This document shows positions 1 to 11,090 of a DNA stretch of 64,000 nt, piece by piece. The stretch comes from Buxus sempervirens (taxonomy: Eukaryota; Streptophyta; Magnoliopsida; Buxales; Buxaceae). The DNA lies in NCBI GenBank assembly GCA_947561395.2, contig OX387193.1:14074001-14138000 (forward strand). Reading direction: 5' to 3'. The translations under genes were made by a program, and so were the position numbers. Under the pieces are notes generated by a model that saw nothing but the letters and a program-made list of their open reading frames with translations, ran no database searches and was not told where the DNA came from. How positions within the stretch are numbered: position 1 is the first letter of the stretch; every line of letters starts with the position of its first letter.

Positions 1-1527
1 GAAAGTGCCCGACCAGACCCGGATTTGATGTCTTTTAGTCTTATTAATTTCTTTATTATTTCTGTTATACATAAGAATTATATATAGAAAACAAAATTTC
101 CTATATATCCTTCTTATAGACAAAAAAACAAAAACAAAAAAAAAACAAAACAAAAAAAAAAAAAAGAAGAAGAGACAGTAAAAGGAATTTTTAGGATCCT
201 TGATTTCATGTCCAAAATTGCTTAACTCTCTAAACTACCAAGTTTATCCCATTTTCAGATTCACAGAAGGAAGGAGGCAAAAGGCAGTCAAGGCATGCTC
301 AAATCAGCATAAAATCATTCAAGCATACAGGAATAATGGCAAACCAGTAAGTCCAAGGGAAAATCAATCCTAAGCATGCCATAAGCAGGAATCAAGAATT
401 TCGAAAGAAAAGCAGATACAATCAACTGGGCATACACAGCACCTTTTAGAAAAGAAGAAGTTAAAACATGCATTAGACATGAAGAAGGGGGTTAGCTACA
501 CCGCATCAAAGATGAAAATCGGTTTGGCAGACAGCTAACATATGCAAAATGAGGATCTTATCCTCTTAGCAACTAAGCAACCCAGGAATTCGATCAAGGA
601 CAAAGAATCAAAATCATGCCTACAACAAGCCCTTTCAACCAGCAAATATATGCATGGATTTTCGGATTAAAAGTTTGCAAGAGAAATACAGTTTCGGTCA
701 CCTACTTGTTCCAATCAGAAAAGAGAAATTTCGCAAGAAAGGTCCGAGCTTGGTCTCACCACTGATTCAGGAACAAGCAATCACACCACCGAAGATGGAG
801 AAGATCTAATGTGGTGGGCAAATGAGAATGGAAAATCCCCAGAACCAAGGAGGAGCACAGGTATGGCAAGGAGTATATCCTAGCTTGAAAACAGCCAACA
901 CAGCAGTTTACTGGAGATGAGCAATGTCGCCGGAAAGGATGAGTTCGCCGGAGGAAGAGTAATTTCACCGGAGAAAGAAGAGATGAAAGCCGGAGAGAAG
1001 GCACGGTCGCCAGAGAAGAGGAACAGCACCGGAGTTCTAGGGTTTTTGCGAAGGAAATAAAGCCAGCCGCGGTCGCGACCTCGGTTTTATGAAACCTAGA
1101 AAACCACACATACAGAACGGTTAGTATTGCAAGTACCTAAAACCGCACGTACAGCACGGTTGAAATCAAAATTGTTAAAAACCGCATGTTCAGTACGGTT
1201 GGCACCCAGAAATGAATTTTTAAAACTTTTTCTCATCTCTTTCAGAAGATCTATGTCCATGATAGTCATGAATTGCAAGAAACACCACCCTATCAACTTT
1301 TGCTTTAAAAATTTGCTCAAATCTCACTTCATAGCCACGAGTGCTCTGTGAGAGGCGAGGAGAGGATTTGACCCTTAAGGTTAGGGACTTTTCATCAGAT
1401 CCTTTAAACGAATTCTTTTTCAAATACCATATTGGAGTTCTTGCAGCTCATAATCGAATGGACATGATCTTGAGAAGCGCAATTTGCAGGTCTTTTTGCT
1501 CTCCGCTGTCAATTGATTCCAATTCCA
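1..1527 (+). mobile_element. 3' internal region of a family-A element, copy 1
   Basis: This non-coding stretch leads into a purine tract and LTR A. It carries an A-rich run at 120-175. A block around 930-1050, read on the minus strand, resembles a plant 5' leader (AAACCCTAG-like start, CCGG-rich). Three members of a 21-bp palindrome family lie at 1102-1200. In copy 2 the same sequence sits just upstream of the antisense six-exon gene at 46751-49590, so it probably contains that gene's promoter and leader. No convincing ORF on the plus strand. Confidence 0.7.
1102..1200. repeat. 21-bp palindrome cluster upstream of the purine tract
   Basis: Three members of the AACCG-N11-CGGTT family: 1102-1122 (left arm imperfect), 1141-1161 and 1180-1200. 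The arm-to-arm distance is the same in each while the middle 11 bases vary. The second copy is at 50830-50928. Confidence 0.85.
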
Positions 1528-1543
1528 GCAAAGAGGGGGCAGT
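1528..1543 (+). other. Polypurine tract before LTR A, copy 1
   Basis: AGCAAAGAGGGGGCAGT directly precedes an LTR start of the form TGTAGACACC. The same purine core ending in GCAG precedes the 3' LTRs of the B and E elements here. In Tat/Ogre elements this tract primes plus-strand DNA synthesis, so the LTR to its right is a 3' LTR and the element body lies to the left, outside the window. Confidence 0.8.
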
Positions 1544-1656
1544 TGTAGACACCCCAAATTGCACCTCAATATAAGAGAATAACTAAGAAGGGCTCCAAAA
1601 GTCTTATTTGAGCCTTGACATATGTCAAACTTTCAAAAACTTTCAGAATCAGTGCC

Positions 1657-1923
1657 AACCGTACTGAATATGCGGTTTTTATAATTTCGGTCTCAACCGC
1701 TCTGTATGTGCGGTTGCAACCGCACACACAGCACGGTTCAAATCCATGCTTGTTGCGCTGGCGGCCACGTGGCTTCGCGAAGCTTCGGCCGTTGAGCCGC
1801 GTGGACAGCAATCAATTAAAGCATAACTGAATTGAACCGTCCTGTATATACGGTTTGGTTAAATTTGTATATGAACCGCACTTTGAGTGATGGTTGTGTA
1901 GAAACCGCACTGAGTATACGGTT
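1657..1923. repeat. 21-bp palindrome cluster in U3 of LTR A
   Basis: Members at 1657-1677, 1695-1715, 1718-1738, 1835-1855, 1874-1895 (22 bp, right arm TGGTT here, CGGTT in the other copy) and 1903-1923. They lie 200-470 bases upstream of the TATA box, where an LTR enhancer would be expected. The arms match the plant MYB core pattern CNGTT in inverted orientation; a MYB role is inference only. The second copy is at 51385-51651. Confidence 0.88.
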
Positions 1924-2123
1924 TTGGCTGTTTAGGGGATTTGCGAAATGGCTCGATCTCTGAGCCTTATTTACGCATATTACCTCTCTCTTAGGGACTT
2001 GAACTCCCTATTTCACCCTCCGAAACTTGCTGAATTACTCCAATTCAAGCCTTGGAGGAGAATTGGAATAATCTAGAAGGCCTTTTTGGCCTACCCTTGG
2101 GACTCTTCTACCCTTGACTTGGC

Positions 2124-2132
2124 CTATAAATA
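2124..2132 (+). promoter_or_regulatory. TATA box of LTR A, copy 1
   Basis: CTATAAATAG within a conserved block; transcription would start about 30 bases downstream. The same box is kept in the A' LTR on the minus strand (45562-45570) and in copy 2 (51852-51860). Confidence 0.75.
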
Positions 2133-2235
2133 GAGGGGTCCTCCTCTTGCAAATGGCTGACAATCTGAAGCTTAGAAGCTCTGCAAGAAGAAGGAGAACC
2201 TCTGCTGGATTGGCTACTCAACTGTTCAAGCTACT

Positions 2236-2244
2236 AAGGTAAGG
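2236..2244 (+). promoter_or_regulatory. 5' splice donor in the R/U5 part of LTR A
   Basis: CTAAG|GTAAGG, about 105 bases after the TATA box. A' keeps a donor at the matching place (45455-45456, minus, AAAG|GTAAAG). The conservation suggests the element leader is spliced, as is known for some Ogre transcripts. The acceptor was not located. Confidence 0.55.
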
Positions 2245-3949
2245 CCCATTTGAGTTATTGCTTCCTTTTTAAGTTCTAGCAATCTCTCATCTTTTACCTT
2301 TCTGTAGTGTAAGGCCTTGGTGTTGATTGTAGCCCCAAACCCCTTCTAAAGTACCTGGGAATCCTCTCTAGCCGTAAAACGTGAAGAGAGAGCCTGGGGA
2401 GAAGGAAGGTGGAATGGATCCTCTAGGTTTAGAACCCTCAAATGATGAAAAGCACGCTATATGGTTATTTTGAACCCATGAATGCTTCTCTGATTTATTT
2501 TGTATTTGGAGAAGATGTGAATCCATGCTCTCAGTAGCCATGGATTCCAACTTTCTCATAGAAATATGATTTTCCACATCTTCACACCCACTTGTCACTG
2601 TTTTTGAAAAGATAGGCTAGATCTTGGATTTCCATGTAAATATGGAAAATCTGAGATCATTGGCCTTAGAATGAGTTTTTAGAACTTCATGAGAGGTTTT
2701 TTTGTTGATTTTTGAGGTTTTGGTCGAATCCACATGCACACATGCACTGGTTTCCTTGTTTCCTCTTCAAAAACTTCAAAACAGGGCAGATCTGTGGCCT
2801 GTCTTGGAATGCTTATAACTTCATCCTCCGGATGAATTTTTGAGTGATTCCAAAGACATGTGATAGATTGGAAAGCCTATTTAATATCTGGAAATTTTCG
2901 TCCACTTCCATGTAGCCAATTTTTGACACCATCTCTTCAAAGTTTGTAAGACAGTTCAGCCCAGATTGCTGAACTTGCCGCTTTGATGGTGCACTATTTG
3001 CTCAGTTTTAATCCGTTTCCTATGATTCCAGTTTCTGAGTTTTCTTTGAGAAGTCTATTTTCATTTCCAACTAGTTTCAGCAGATTTCAATCTGTTTTGT
3101 GTCTTGAGTGCTCAGTTGACTCAGAGGTGCTCGTTGGCATAGTCCAGAGCTCATCTGTGGTCTTCAAGGCCTGTTCAAGAGAGCACACAAGTCACATCCG
3201 GATAGAGATTGGTGTGAGGTCTTTTTCTTTGGAAAGATGGCACCACATACTTCCTCCATACCAATTTTCATGGATTTTTATTTAGCCAAACTCCACGAAT
3301 AGGATCTTGAAAATGCCTACTTAACACTTTTTCCAAGTTATAACAGCAGATTTCATATGTGGATATCTCTCTCATTTTGAATCGGATTAATCTGAAATTT
3401 TTACTATATACTTTACTATATGCCAGTTTTCAAATGGCTTTGGTTTCATTGGATTTGGATTTAAATTGAATGAGTTATGGTTAATCGAAGCTTTCAAGTT
3501 CTCATAATCTGATTTTTCCAGATTTGCTTTGAATTGGTTTTGCTTCAATTTTTACCTTGATTTTTATTCACTCATGAAGTTCTAAGAGGTGATATATCCA
3601 TGGAGAGAGTTCATATTTATTGGACTACTCATGTGGAATAATCACTCACATTTTGCTTACTTTTAAGCAATCTTTGTCCCTTTTGATTAGCAAACAATCC
3701 TTAGCATGAGCAAGCATGTGGCAACCGTCTTAGACGGATGAGTGGGGGTGCCTAACACCTTCCCCCACTCATAAATAATTCCCCTTACCTGATCTCTGGA
3801 TTTTTCCTTGTATTAGAGCTACTTTGGCTCTTATGAACCCTTTGGTGTCCATTCACACCTTAATTTGGATGGTGGCGACTCTTATTTTTATCGATCCCCG
3901 CGTGACGATAATCGGAAGTCATTCCGAGATGACGAATCCATGTCTCACA

Positions 3950-5878
3950 ACTGGAAATCACTATGATCCCCCTCTCACGTATCAGCTGAAAAATGAAATA
4001 AAAGTAGGGTGAGATACGAATATCCGAGTAGGTAACACATGCATGTTTAAACAGTTAATATAAGTAAAATAACAGTTCATGCACAATTAAGCAATATTGA
4101 CTAATCAGGCTCGTATAATCATTCGTATCATTCATGAATACAAAACAGCATAATAAACAGTTCTAAAGATGAATTTCTGCAAGTTCTATTATAAGAATCC
4201 AATATCAAAATCAATAACATAATTCATACTTTGCTAGGATGCACTAAACAACCATATCCGACTAATATCTCAATCACATGCCTCCAGCATGCATACCATA
4301 ATAATATCAAGTGTTTATGATTTTCAGTGTCATTGTAGGACTCACAAAGATAGATAAACCTTTTGAGATGATTCTCGACCAATCGCTATACCACCGTGCG
4401 GCTTAGGAGTAATGCTACTAATGATACTCAAGTCCCATGCAGCGCAGCTTAGACAAGAGCCGTAGTCACTGACATATTGCACACGTACCCATCAGAGTTG
4501 GCATGTACCACCAGCATACAGCACCAGAATCAATGCATGGAGATGGTCGCTTAACCACATGTACAGGGAATCACCAGCGGCTCACCGGGGTGTCCCTCCA
4601 GACATAAGACCTTCCCAGACAAACTAACTTGCAAAGGAAGCACGTCGCACAAGGGAGAAACTCAACACAAATGACATATCCCTCAGCTATCTAGCAACAA
4701 CTATGCATCCATAACCCGCTATGCCCACTAGACTCCAAAATTCCTTAAAATATAATATTTCTATAAGGGTTGGTGCCTGGCAGCATATAAAGGTTAAATC
4801 TGTCAATTACTTCAATATTCGGGTCATCTGAGTTCTGAATTCTCTTTATGTAATTTTCTGGTTTATAGTGTAATTTAAAAGATGTTATGGTAATTAAATA
4901 ATAATTAAGTATTCCAAAAACTAGATTTCTCAATTACGTTCAAAGTTTGGCAACTAATGTCCTAAATATCTTCCTAATTTATTTTTCTGTAAAATAGGGA
5001 ATTAGATAATTTAGTTTGGTCTTAAAACATCTTAATTAATCATTAAAATTGTCTAAAAATAGTTTGGAATTGAATCAGGATTGAAATTACGAAAATCTGC
5101 AAATTTTGCAGTAAGTGCTTAGGATCGCCTCGATGGTCTGTGGTTGGTGGTAGTGCAAAACAGGTCGTCGACAATGAGTCTTCCAGCGGTCTAAAATTTA
5201 TAACTAGCGCCGAGGATCGCCGAGCATAGTCGAGGTCGGCGGTCCCCCAAAAACGAACAGAAACAGTTTCAAAACGTGATTTTTCTCGTCCAATATCATT
5301 CTAACATACTTATAACATGGTTATCAAACTAAATACATCAATATATCTCATAAAAACATGCTTTTGTGATTAAACGAACGTAAATACAAATCAATAGAAC
5401 AAAACCGTGTCACCTACCTCTGTTGACGATCATTTCTTTTCCTCTTCTCTAAACAACCACGAACTCTATCACCCAGCAATACTCTGGATGATGAAGAACA
5501 CAAAACCAAGTCCTTTCTTCCTCCTTCTTCTTCCTCAGTCGCTCGGTCGTTCAAGTTTGGTTTGTCGCTTGCGGCTGAAGTATATGAACGAAATACCAAT
5601 CGTATGTGATTAGGGTATTGAACTAATATTTATACTCCTTGATCCCATGTATCTCACATACAAAAGACTCCATATACACGCCCAATCATAGCTCTTAAAA
5701 TTAAAGTGTTAATCATACCTTGATATCTCATGATCGGACGGTCGGATCTGCGTCCAACTCTGGATCTCTGCTAATTATATCATCTCCTACATTAATAAAA
5801 TATTTCCATCAGTTATAATTCTCTAGGATATTATTTATTAGTTTATTATATTATTTAAGGAAAATTCGGGGTTTTACA
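3950..5878 (-). mobile_element. Minus-strand LTR of a TGTAAAACCCCG-type gypsy element, copy 1
   Basis: Read on the minus strand, the sequence starts TGTAAAACCCCGAATTTTCC at 5878, a start typical of many plant Ty3/gypsy (chromovirus-like) LTRs. It has a TATA box (TATAAATA at 5634-5627) and a splice donor (GAG|GTAGGTG at 5417). The other end is less certain: TG...CA logic suggests about 3964, giving about 1.9 kb. The right flank GGACC is gag coding sequence, and no matching target duplication is seen on the left, so the left junction was rearranged. No internal region of this element is present. Confidence 0.65.
5627..5634 (-). promoter_or_regulatory. TATA box of the minus-strand TGTAAAACCCCG LTR
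   Basis: TATAAATA on the minus strand, followed about 210 bases downstream by a GAG|GTAGGTG donor at 5416-5417. Confidence 0.55.
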
Positions 5879-7970
5879 GGACCTTCAAGTTCTCAGCCGG
5901 ATCTTAATGAGCGGCTTATCCAGGCCATACAAGGTCTTTGCCAGCAAATGACAGGATTTGGTCAGGGTATTAATAAAATTTCTTCTGATAATGGTAGAAT
6001 TCTAGCAGTACTACAGGAAGGATTCTCCACAATGGCAAGACCGGCCATGATGGCCGAACGAGCCGAGACATCAGCTGCTGGTTCGAACGCTTATGAGAGG
6101 ATGAATATCTCGGAGCAACCACCACCCATAAACTTGGGTGGTAACGGCCGAAATGAACCGGCCAACATTACTGTTGTTAGGGGAGAAATACCTCCTGGTA
6201 TCCCAATTCCTCCTAATGTACCTCTAGTCGAGGTACGCCTAGGGGCAAAAGGAGGCACAGGAAAACCATAGAGAAGACATTGGTGTAAGAAATATGGCCA
6301 TAAACCGTAATTACATTCAGAATGTGATTCAAGAGATGATCGGAGATCAATATCATCGACGAATGACTAGGCCAGTATATCGGAAACCTTACCCAGCCTG
6401 GATTGACCAACAATTTGAATTTCCTAGGGGATATAAAATTCCTGAATTCACCTTGTTCTCAGGAGAAGGCCAACAGTCTACCATTGAACATATTGACCGA
6501 TTTATGGTTCAATGTAGAGAGGCGTCTAGTAATGACTTCCTCAGACTCAGACTATTTGGAAATTCATTAACCGGACAAGCTTTTACGTGGTACATTACAT
6601 TACCGGCTAATTCCGTTACAAATTGGGCAATGATGGAGGAAAAATTCCATTCCCAATTTTATCGAACGGAACCCGAAGTAACCATGGTTGATCTTGCTCG
6701 GTTAAGACAACAACTAGGGGAATCAGCCGATAAGTACATCGCTCGATTCAAATATATGAAAAACAAATGCCGAATTCTTTTACCGGAATCGGAATTTGTA
6801 AATCTAGCTTTAAACGGACTATACTTTGAACTCCAAAAGAAGTTCGAAGGTGAACAGTTTGAAGACTTATTTGAGTTGTTGGCCAGAGCCGCCAAATATG
6901 AATGGCTGTTACAGGAAGACAACGAAAAGAAAGCCTCATCTTACGGGTCTTATTACCGGGACCCGAATTTTGAGTGCGGAGTGATAGAAGTTGTGGGAAA
7001 GCAATCAATTACCTGTCCAATTCTTATCCGAAAAACCAAGGATACAGAAGGAACCAAAAAAACAAATACTTTTAGCCAAAATTATTTTTTTGATATAAAT
7101 AAGACGGCCGAAATATTTGAATATCTTATAAAACAGGGATTTTTCAGACTAACCAAAGACCACCCCTTTATCTCGGCCAATGTAGCGGCCAAGGATAAAA
7201 CGTGTAAATGGCAAGGAGTGAAGACTCATGAAACTAATGAATGTACTATGCTTCGTAATGTGATACAGGAAAATATTGATAAAGGGCTCCTAAAGTTTGC
7301 GGAGGCAGACAAGGGGAAGATGTAGGTTGACACACAACCATTCCCTAAAGAGGTATCAGCGAATATAGTCACCATTGGCTTGCCGAAATGCACTTCGGCC
7401 GTTAAAATCGACTTGGACAGATCCTCTTCGGAAAAATGGGAAAAAAGAACACAACCGGTTCAAAACCAGGTGAACTTGCGACCAAGAAACTATTGGAGGT
7501 ATCCGTCCACATAAAGCCGATCATGGCGTCAGGAAAGGAGAGGTGAAATCTGGGGTGAGTGGTGGCACAAGTCTAGGCGCAAGCCCGATATGGAAGAAAA
7601 CAGAAAGCGAGATTCTAGCGAAACGATAACAAAGAAATTGACTTCAGCTTCTTTTGAGTTCTCTTCCACTCAAGTTGCAACCATGAAGCGACCGGAAACG
7701 GTTGCCAAGTCCTCAGAGGATTCTTCCTTTAATCAGGATACATCATGCAAAATTCTAGAGAAAATAGAAGTATCACTAGATCACCTTTGTCAGGAGTGCA
7801 AACAAAAAGTGATAACAGGATATCAACGTACTCAGCACGACAAAGGGAAGTCCCTAAATTACGAAGATACACATCATACTCGGGAGGGCAAGAGGCCACT
7901 TTACTTGGCTTTTGGAAGACAAGTGCGCTCGCGGCCCCATATAGCTCAGCTTAGGAAAGCGGCTATATGA
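5879..7970 (+). pseudogene. gypsy gag fragment without pol, copy 1
   Basis: The open frame begins at the very edge of the preceding LTR (GPSSSQPDL...), so the N-terminus is missing. It stops at 6269-6271. After a frame change the main gag part is read from 6294 to 7325: core motif PEFTLFSGEG, then LTGQAFTWY, MEEKFHSQFYRTEPEV, a DPNFECGV stretch and a knuckle-like CKWQ-X4-H-X4-C near the C-terminus. In this family the fourth residue of that knuckle is usually His; here it is Gln in both copies. After a stop at 7323, gag-like sequence continues with more stops; a basic 126-codon frame ends at 7970. No protease, RT or integrase follows. The element is non-autonomous or truncated. Confidence 0.85.
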
Positions 7971-8050
7971 CTTATGAACAATATATGATGGTAAATAGGG
8001 TCAAACCCAGGATGGTAAAACCCCCTATTATTCAAGATGGTCACTGGGCC

Positions 8051-8199
8051 GCATTAGAGCTACTTTGGCCCTATTTGGCATTTATGACCCCTTTGGTGTC
8101 CATTCACACCTTAACTTGGATGGTGGCGACTCTTTATTTTTATTGATCCCCGCATGACGATATCGGAAGTCATCTTAGATGACATTTCCATGTCTCACA
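8051..8199 (+). mobile_element. 3' terminal fragment of LTR A, copy 1
   Basis: The sequence matches the last ~150 bases of LTR A from ATTAGAGCTACTTTGG through GGTGGCGACTC to ATGTCTCACA, with scattered substitutions. The left part of the LTR is absent, replaced by the tail of the gag region. Its agreement with 3949 and 26313 in where similarity stops is the main support for the LTR A right end. Confidence 0.8.
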
Positions 8200-8922
8200 A
8201 GTAATAACTAAATCCATCCATGCTTAGACTTTACAGCAAGCCATATAGACTAGTTCATGCTTCTGATCAGTCTCCTCAAATTAACATTACAGATCAGGTG
8301 GATTCGGGTATTTAATGTCAAAGAACAGTTAGTGATTCCTCAACCAGATGATTAAGCCAAATTAAGACCAAATTTCATACTCAAGCATTCTAAATTTTCG
8401 TAAGTATTACGTATAAGGATGACTAAAAATGAATTAAAATGCAACTTAACTGAATGACATTATTAAATCTTACCAACTTTGTCTTCACGTTCATTACTTC
8501 TTTTCTTGCAAGGTCAACATCTGTTGCTTGACCTTGAAACCTTGAAATTGGCTGCAAATTGATACAGGCAAAAGAATAATTTTGTTAGGTTTAGAGATCT
8601 AAGTTGGTTTAATTCTGTGCCAAAATGTGGTTTAGAGTGTTTAGGATATGTTCTAGGAGTTGCGGTTCAAACCGGGTTGAAAAAAGAGTCAAAATAAGCA
8701 TTTTTGTATTTCGGGCCGGAGGCCGACTCAAGCTTGGCTCTAGCCTGAAGCATAAGGCTAAGTTTTTAGAGTCGAGCCTGACCCAAGCTCGAGCCCAGCT
8801 CTAGCGCGAGGAAAAATAAAACTTAGACAGAGAAACCTGAGAGTAGCGTTAAAGAAGGTTTGATGTGCTATTCGAGCCATAGAGTTCAACATGGGAGCCG
8901 CGCCCAACCCGAGCTCTAGCCT
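8200..8922. other. Unassigned non-coding stretch, copy 1
   Basis: AT-rich, then from 8700 a C/G-richer part with repeated GAGCC / CTCGAGCC words. It adjoins the 3' end of the minus-strand E LTR and could be its leader, but no clear primer site is visible. No ORF. Confidence 0.4.
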
Positions 8923-9167
8923 TGTGTGCGCACCTCGGGCACGCTGAAAAAGTGTGTTACATGTTTAATGGAGTTGCCACTACCTGAAATGGTGTAGGTA
9001 GACACCCATTGATTTTTGGTCTGTACCAATGATTCCGGATAAGTGACCCAATTACAACCCAGGGAAGTCCTTGAACACCTTGGGTTGTCCCACCGAAATG
9101 GGTTCCCTTAAATTAGTTGGATATTTAATGAGCTCTTTTATTATTTTTATTATTTTTTATTTCTTTT

Positions 9168-9169
<2 letters not shown>

Positions 9170-9207
<38 letters not shown>
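9170..9207. repeat. (TA)n microsatellite, copy 1
   Basis: About 19 TA units. The matching run in copy 2 (58899-58928) is shorter by roughly five units. Confidence 0.95.
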
Positions 9208-9211
<4 letters not shown>

Positions 9212-10540
9212 TGATCACATATATACAAACATTGGAGGAATGGGGGTTGCTATGCTACCTCCCATACAAAATAAAACATAATACATATGTACCAAAAAAT
9301 CCAAAATAAAGAAATCCAAATTAAAGCTTCCAACATGGAGCAATGTACTCGGCTACTCCAAAAAATATTTATTTATTTATTATTTTTAATTCTTCTTTTC
9401 TTTTCCATTTTTTTTAATTTTATCTTTCTCATATATACAAGGGATTAGAGGAGTAGGGGTTTGCTATACTACATCCTACATGCACATAAGAATTCTAAAG
9501 CAAAGAAACCCAAATTAAAAAGAATAAGAAATGGGGGCTGATTCGACCACTTCCAATAAAATGTTTTAGACTCTCATTTATAATAACATATCTACATTGG
9601 GAGAATGGAGGGCCACTATGTTACATATCATGCACTAAAATAAAAAAAATATAATAACACAGAACAAGAACAAATGTAAGTAAAAAAAAGCACAGTAAAC
9701 AAAGGAAACAAAAAAAAATTGAAACAACCTGAACTACTACGCTATCCGCATTCAAAGATTCATATCTCCCTCAATTCTTAACCAAATTGTGCGAAATCTG
9801 ACTCCTTAGAATCATAACTTTAAGCACTAAAATAACTTATAGCAGTTTTCAAAAATTCATTTTCATTGAAGAGATATGAAGCTGCAACTTTTACTATTAG
9901 AAATTTCCCTGTGAAAATCTGAACCAAAGAAAAATAAAAAATAAAATACCTACTCATAGTGTAGGGTCTCGAGCATATTTTTACATTAAACCAAAATAAA
10001 AATACCACAAATCTCATGAAGGACTCTGGACTTGAATCGAACTAGAACTAGGTAAACAAAATTGGTTTATCTGGAAAACAGGTGCAAGTCTAATGCAGAA
10101 AAACTTATAACTTTATATCTTTGTCTTTGTTTTTTTTTTATTGATTATCCTTGTTCAAATCCACTTTAAAAGCATCTCAAAATCCTCGCTGATCACATTA
10201 CAAAAGAATCTCAGACTTTAGTGAAGAAAAGATAACTTCAAACAATAGTTTAAGCAAGAAAAATACCTGTTTCTCTAAGCTGGAATAGGTGATCAAAGCT
10301 TGGGTGTTGTTGGACAGCAGTCTCCTTCTTCTAAGGTTCTCAACCTTTGCTAATGAACGTCCTCCCCTTTTGCTAAGAGACTCCCCTACTTGCTGCTCCC
10401 CTCTTTCTTTGATGTCCTCTTTCTTTTTCCACTTCTCCTCTTTTTTTTTTTTCAGAGAGTTCTCTTACTTGCTCCCTTATTTTTTTTCAAAGAATTCTCT
10501 TACTTGCTCTCTCCCACTTCTTAACTTCCAAACTCCTATC

Positions 10541-10549
10541 CTTTTTATA
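10541..10549 (-). promoter_or_regulatory. TATA box of LTR E, copy 1
   Basis: TATAAAAAG on the minus strand, with a downstream minus-strand donor ACAG|GTATTT at 10266-10265. The sister LTR keeps TATAAAAAGG near 13970. Confidence 0.55.
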
Positions 10550-11090
10550 AGAGAGTTCCACCCTTTCAACTTCTTAACCTCTCCTCTTCCTTTCTTAAAC
10601 TCCTAGACCCCTCATCTCTCTAACCTCTCCTCTTCCTCTCTTAAACTCCTAGACTTTTCATCTTCTAGACCTCTCATCTTCCTCTCTTAGTAACTGTCAC
10701 CTATTTTGCATTGAATTTTTAACCATGTGGCATGTTGTATGGAATTTTAACCATGTAGTATTTTGCCAAGAGAGTCCTAATGTTTTAATGACACATTAGC
10801 CACTTGGCAGCCACCATGGTACACACGTGGCTACTACGTGGCACCTAATTTCGGTTTTATCAAAAATCCCCAAACTACCCTTCATTTCTTTTATCCATAA
10901 CTTAGCCGTTTGAGATCCGATTTGAGCACGGTTTGGTGCATTGGAATCGGCTCAGAATTCTCTTTATTATAGGCTTTTTATTTCAAAAAGATGGGTCCAC
11001 CATAAAAACCCCGATTTACATGCCCACATATGTGCCGGTTCAAGATATGCATCTTGGGTAATTTTATGGTGCAAAAATGGGGTGATGATA

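Larger units (their letters stand above)
1544..3949 (+). mobile_element. LTR of family A (3' LTR), copy 1
   Basis: The LTR starts TGTAGACACCCC after a purine tract and ends ...ATGTCTCACA, 2,406 bp. The right end is set by comparison: the copies ending at 3949, 8199 and (minus strand) 26313 all diverge just after TCTCACA. U3 carries a cluster of 21-bp palindromes (1657-1923) and a perfect 14-bp palindrome TTGACATATGTCAA at 1615-1628. A TATA box lies at 2124-2132 and a 5' splice donor at 2239. A primer-site look-alike TGGCGACTCT sits at 3873-3882, 67 bases inside the LTR end. The ORFs inside have no coding look. Confidence 0.85.
8923..11090 (-). mobile_element. LTR of family E (older copy), copy 1
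   Basis: On the minus strand the LTR starts near 11090 (now TATCATCACCCC, where the sister copy at 14749 has TGTCAGCACCCC), preceded by a decayed purine tract at 11091-11106. It ends near 8923 in ...GGTGCGCACACA, matching the end style of LTR B (GCGCGCACA). A primer-site look-alike (GTGGCAACTCC) lies about 50 bases inside the end. TATA box at 10549-10541 and splice donor ACAG|GTATTT at 10266-10265, both minus. It contains a TA microsatellite at 9170-9207 and a CT-rich block at 10380-10690. Confidence 0.7.

Noticed and set aside
5407..5613. Small ORF in the TGTAAAACCCCG LTR, conserved at 55135-55341
   Set aside because: It lies antisense to the leader region between the TATA box and donor; conserved only because the block is duplicated.
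8200..8922. Possible host gene remnant in the C/G-richer part
   Set aside because: No frame, splice pattern or recognisable motif on either strand.
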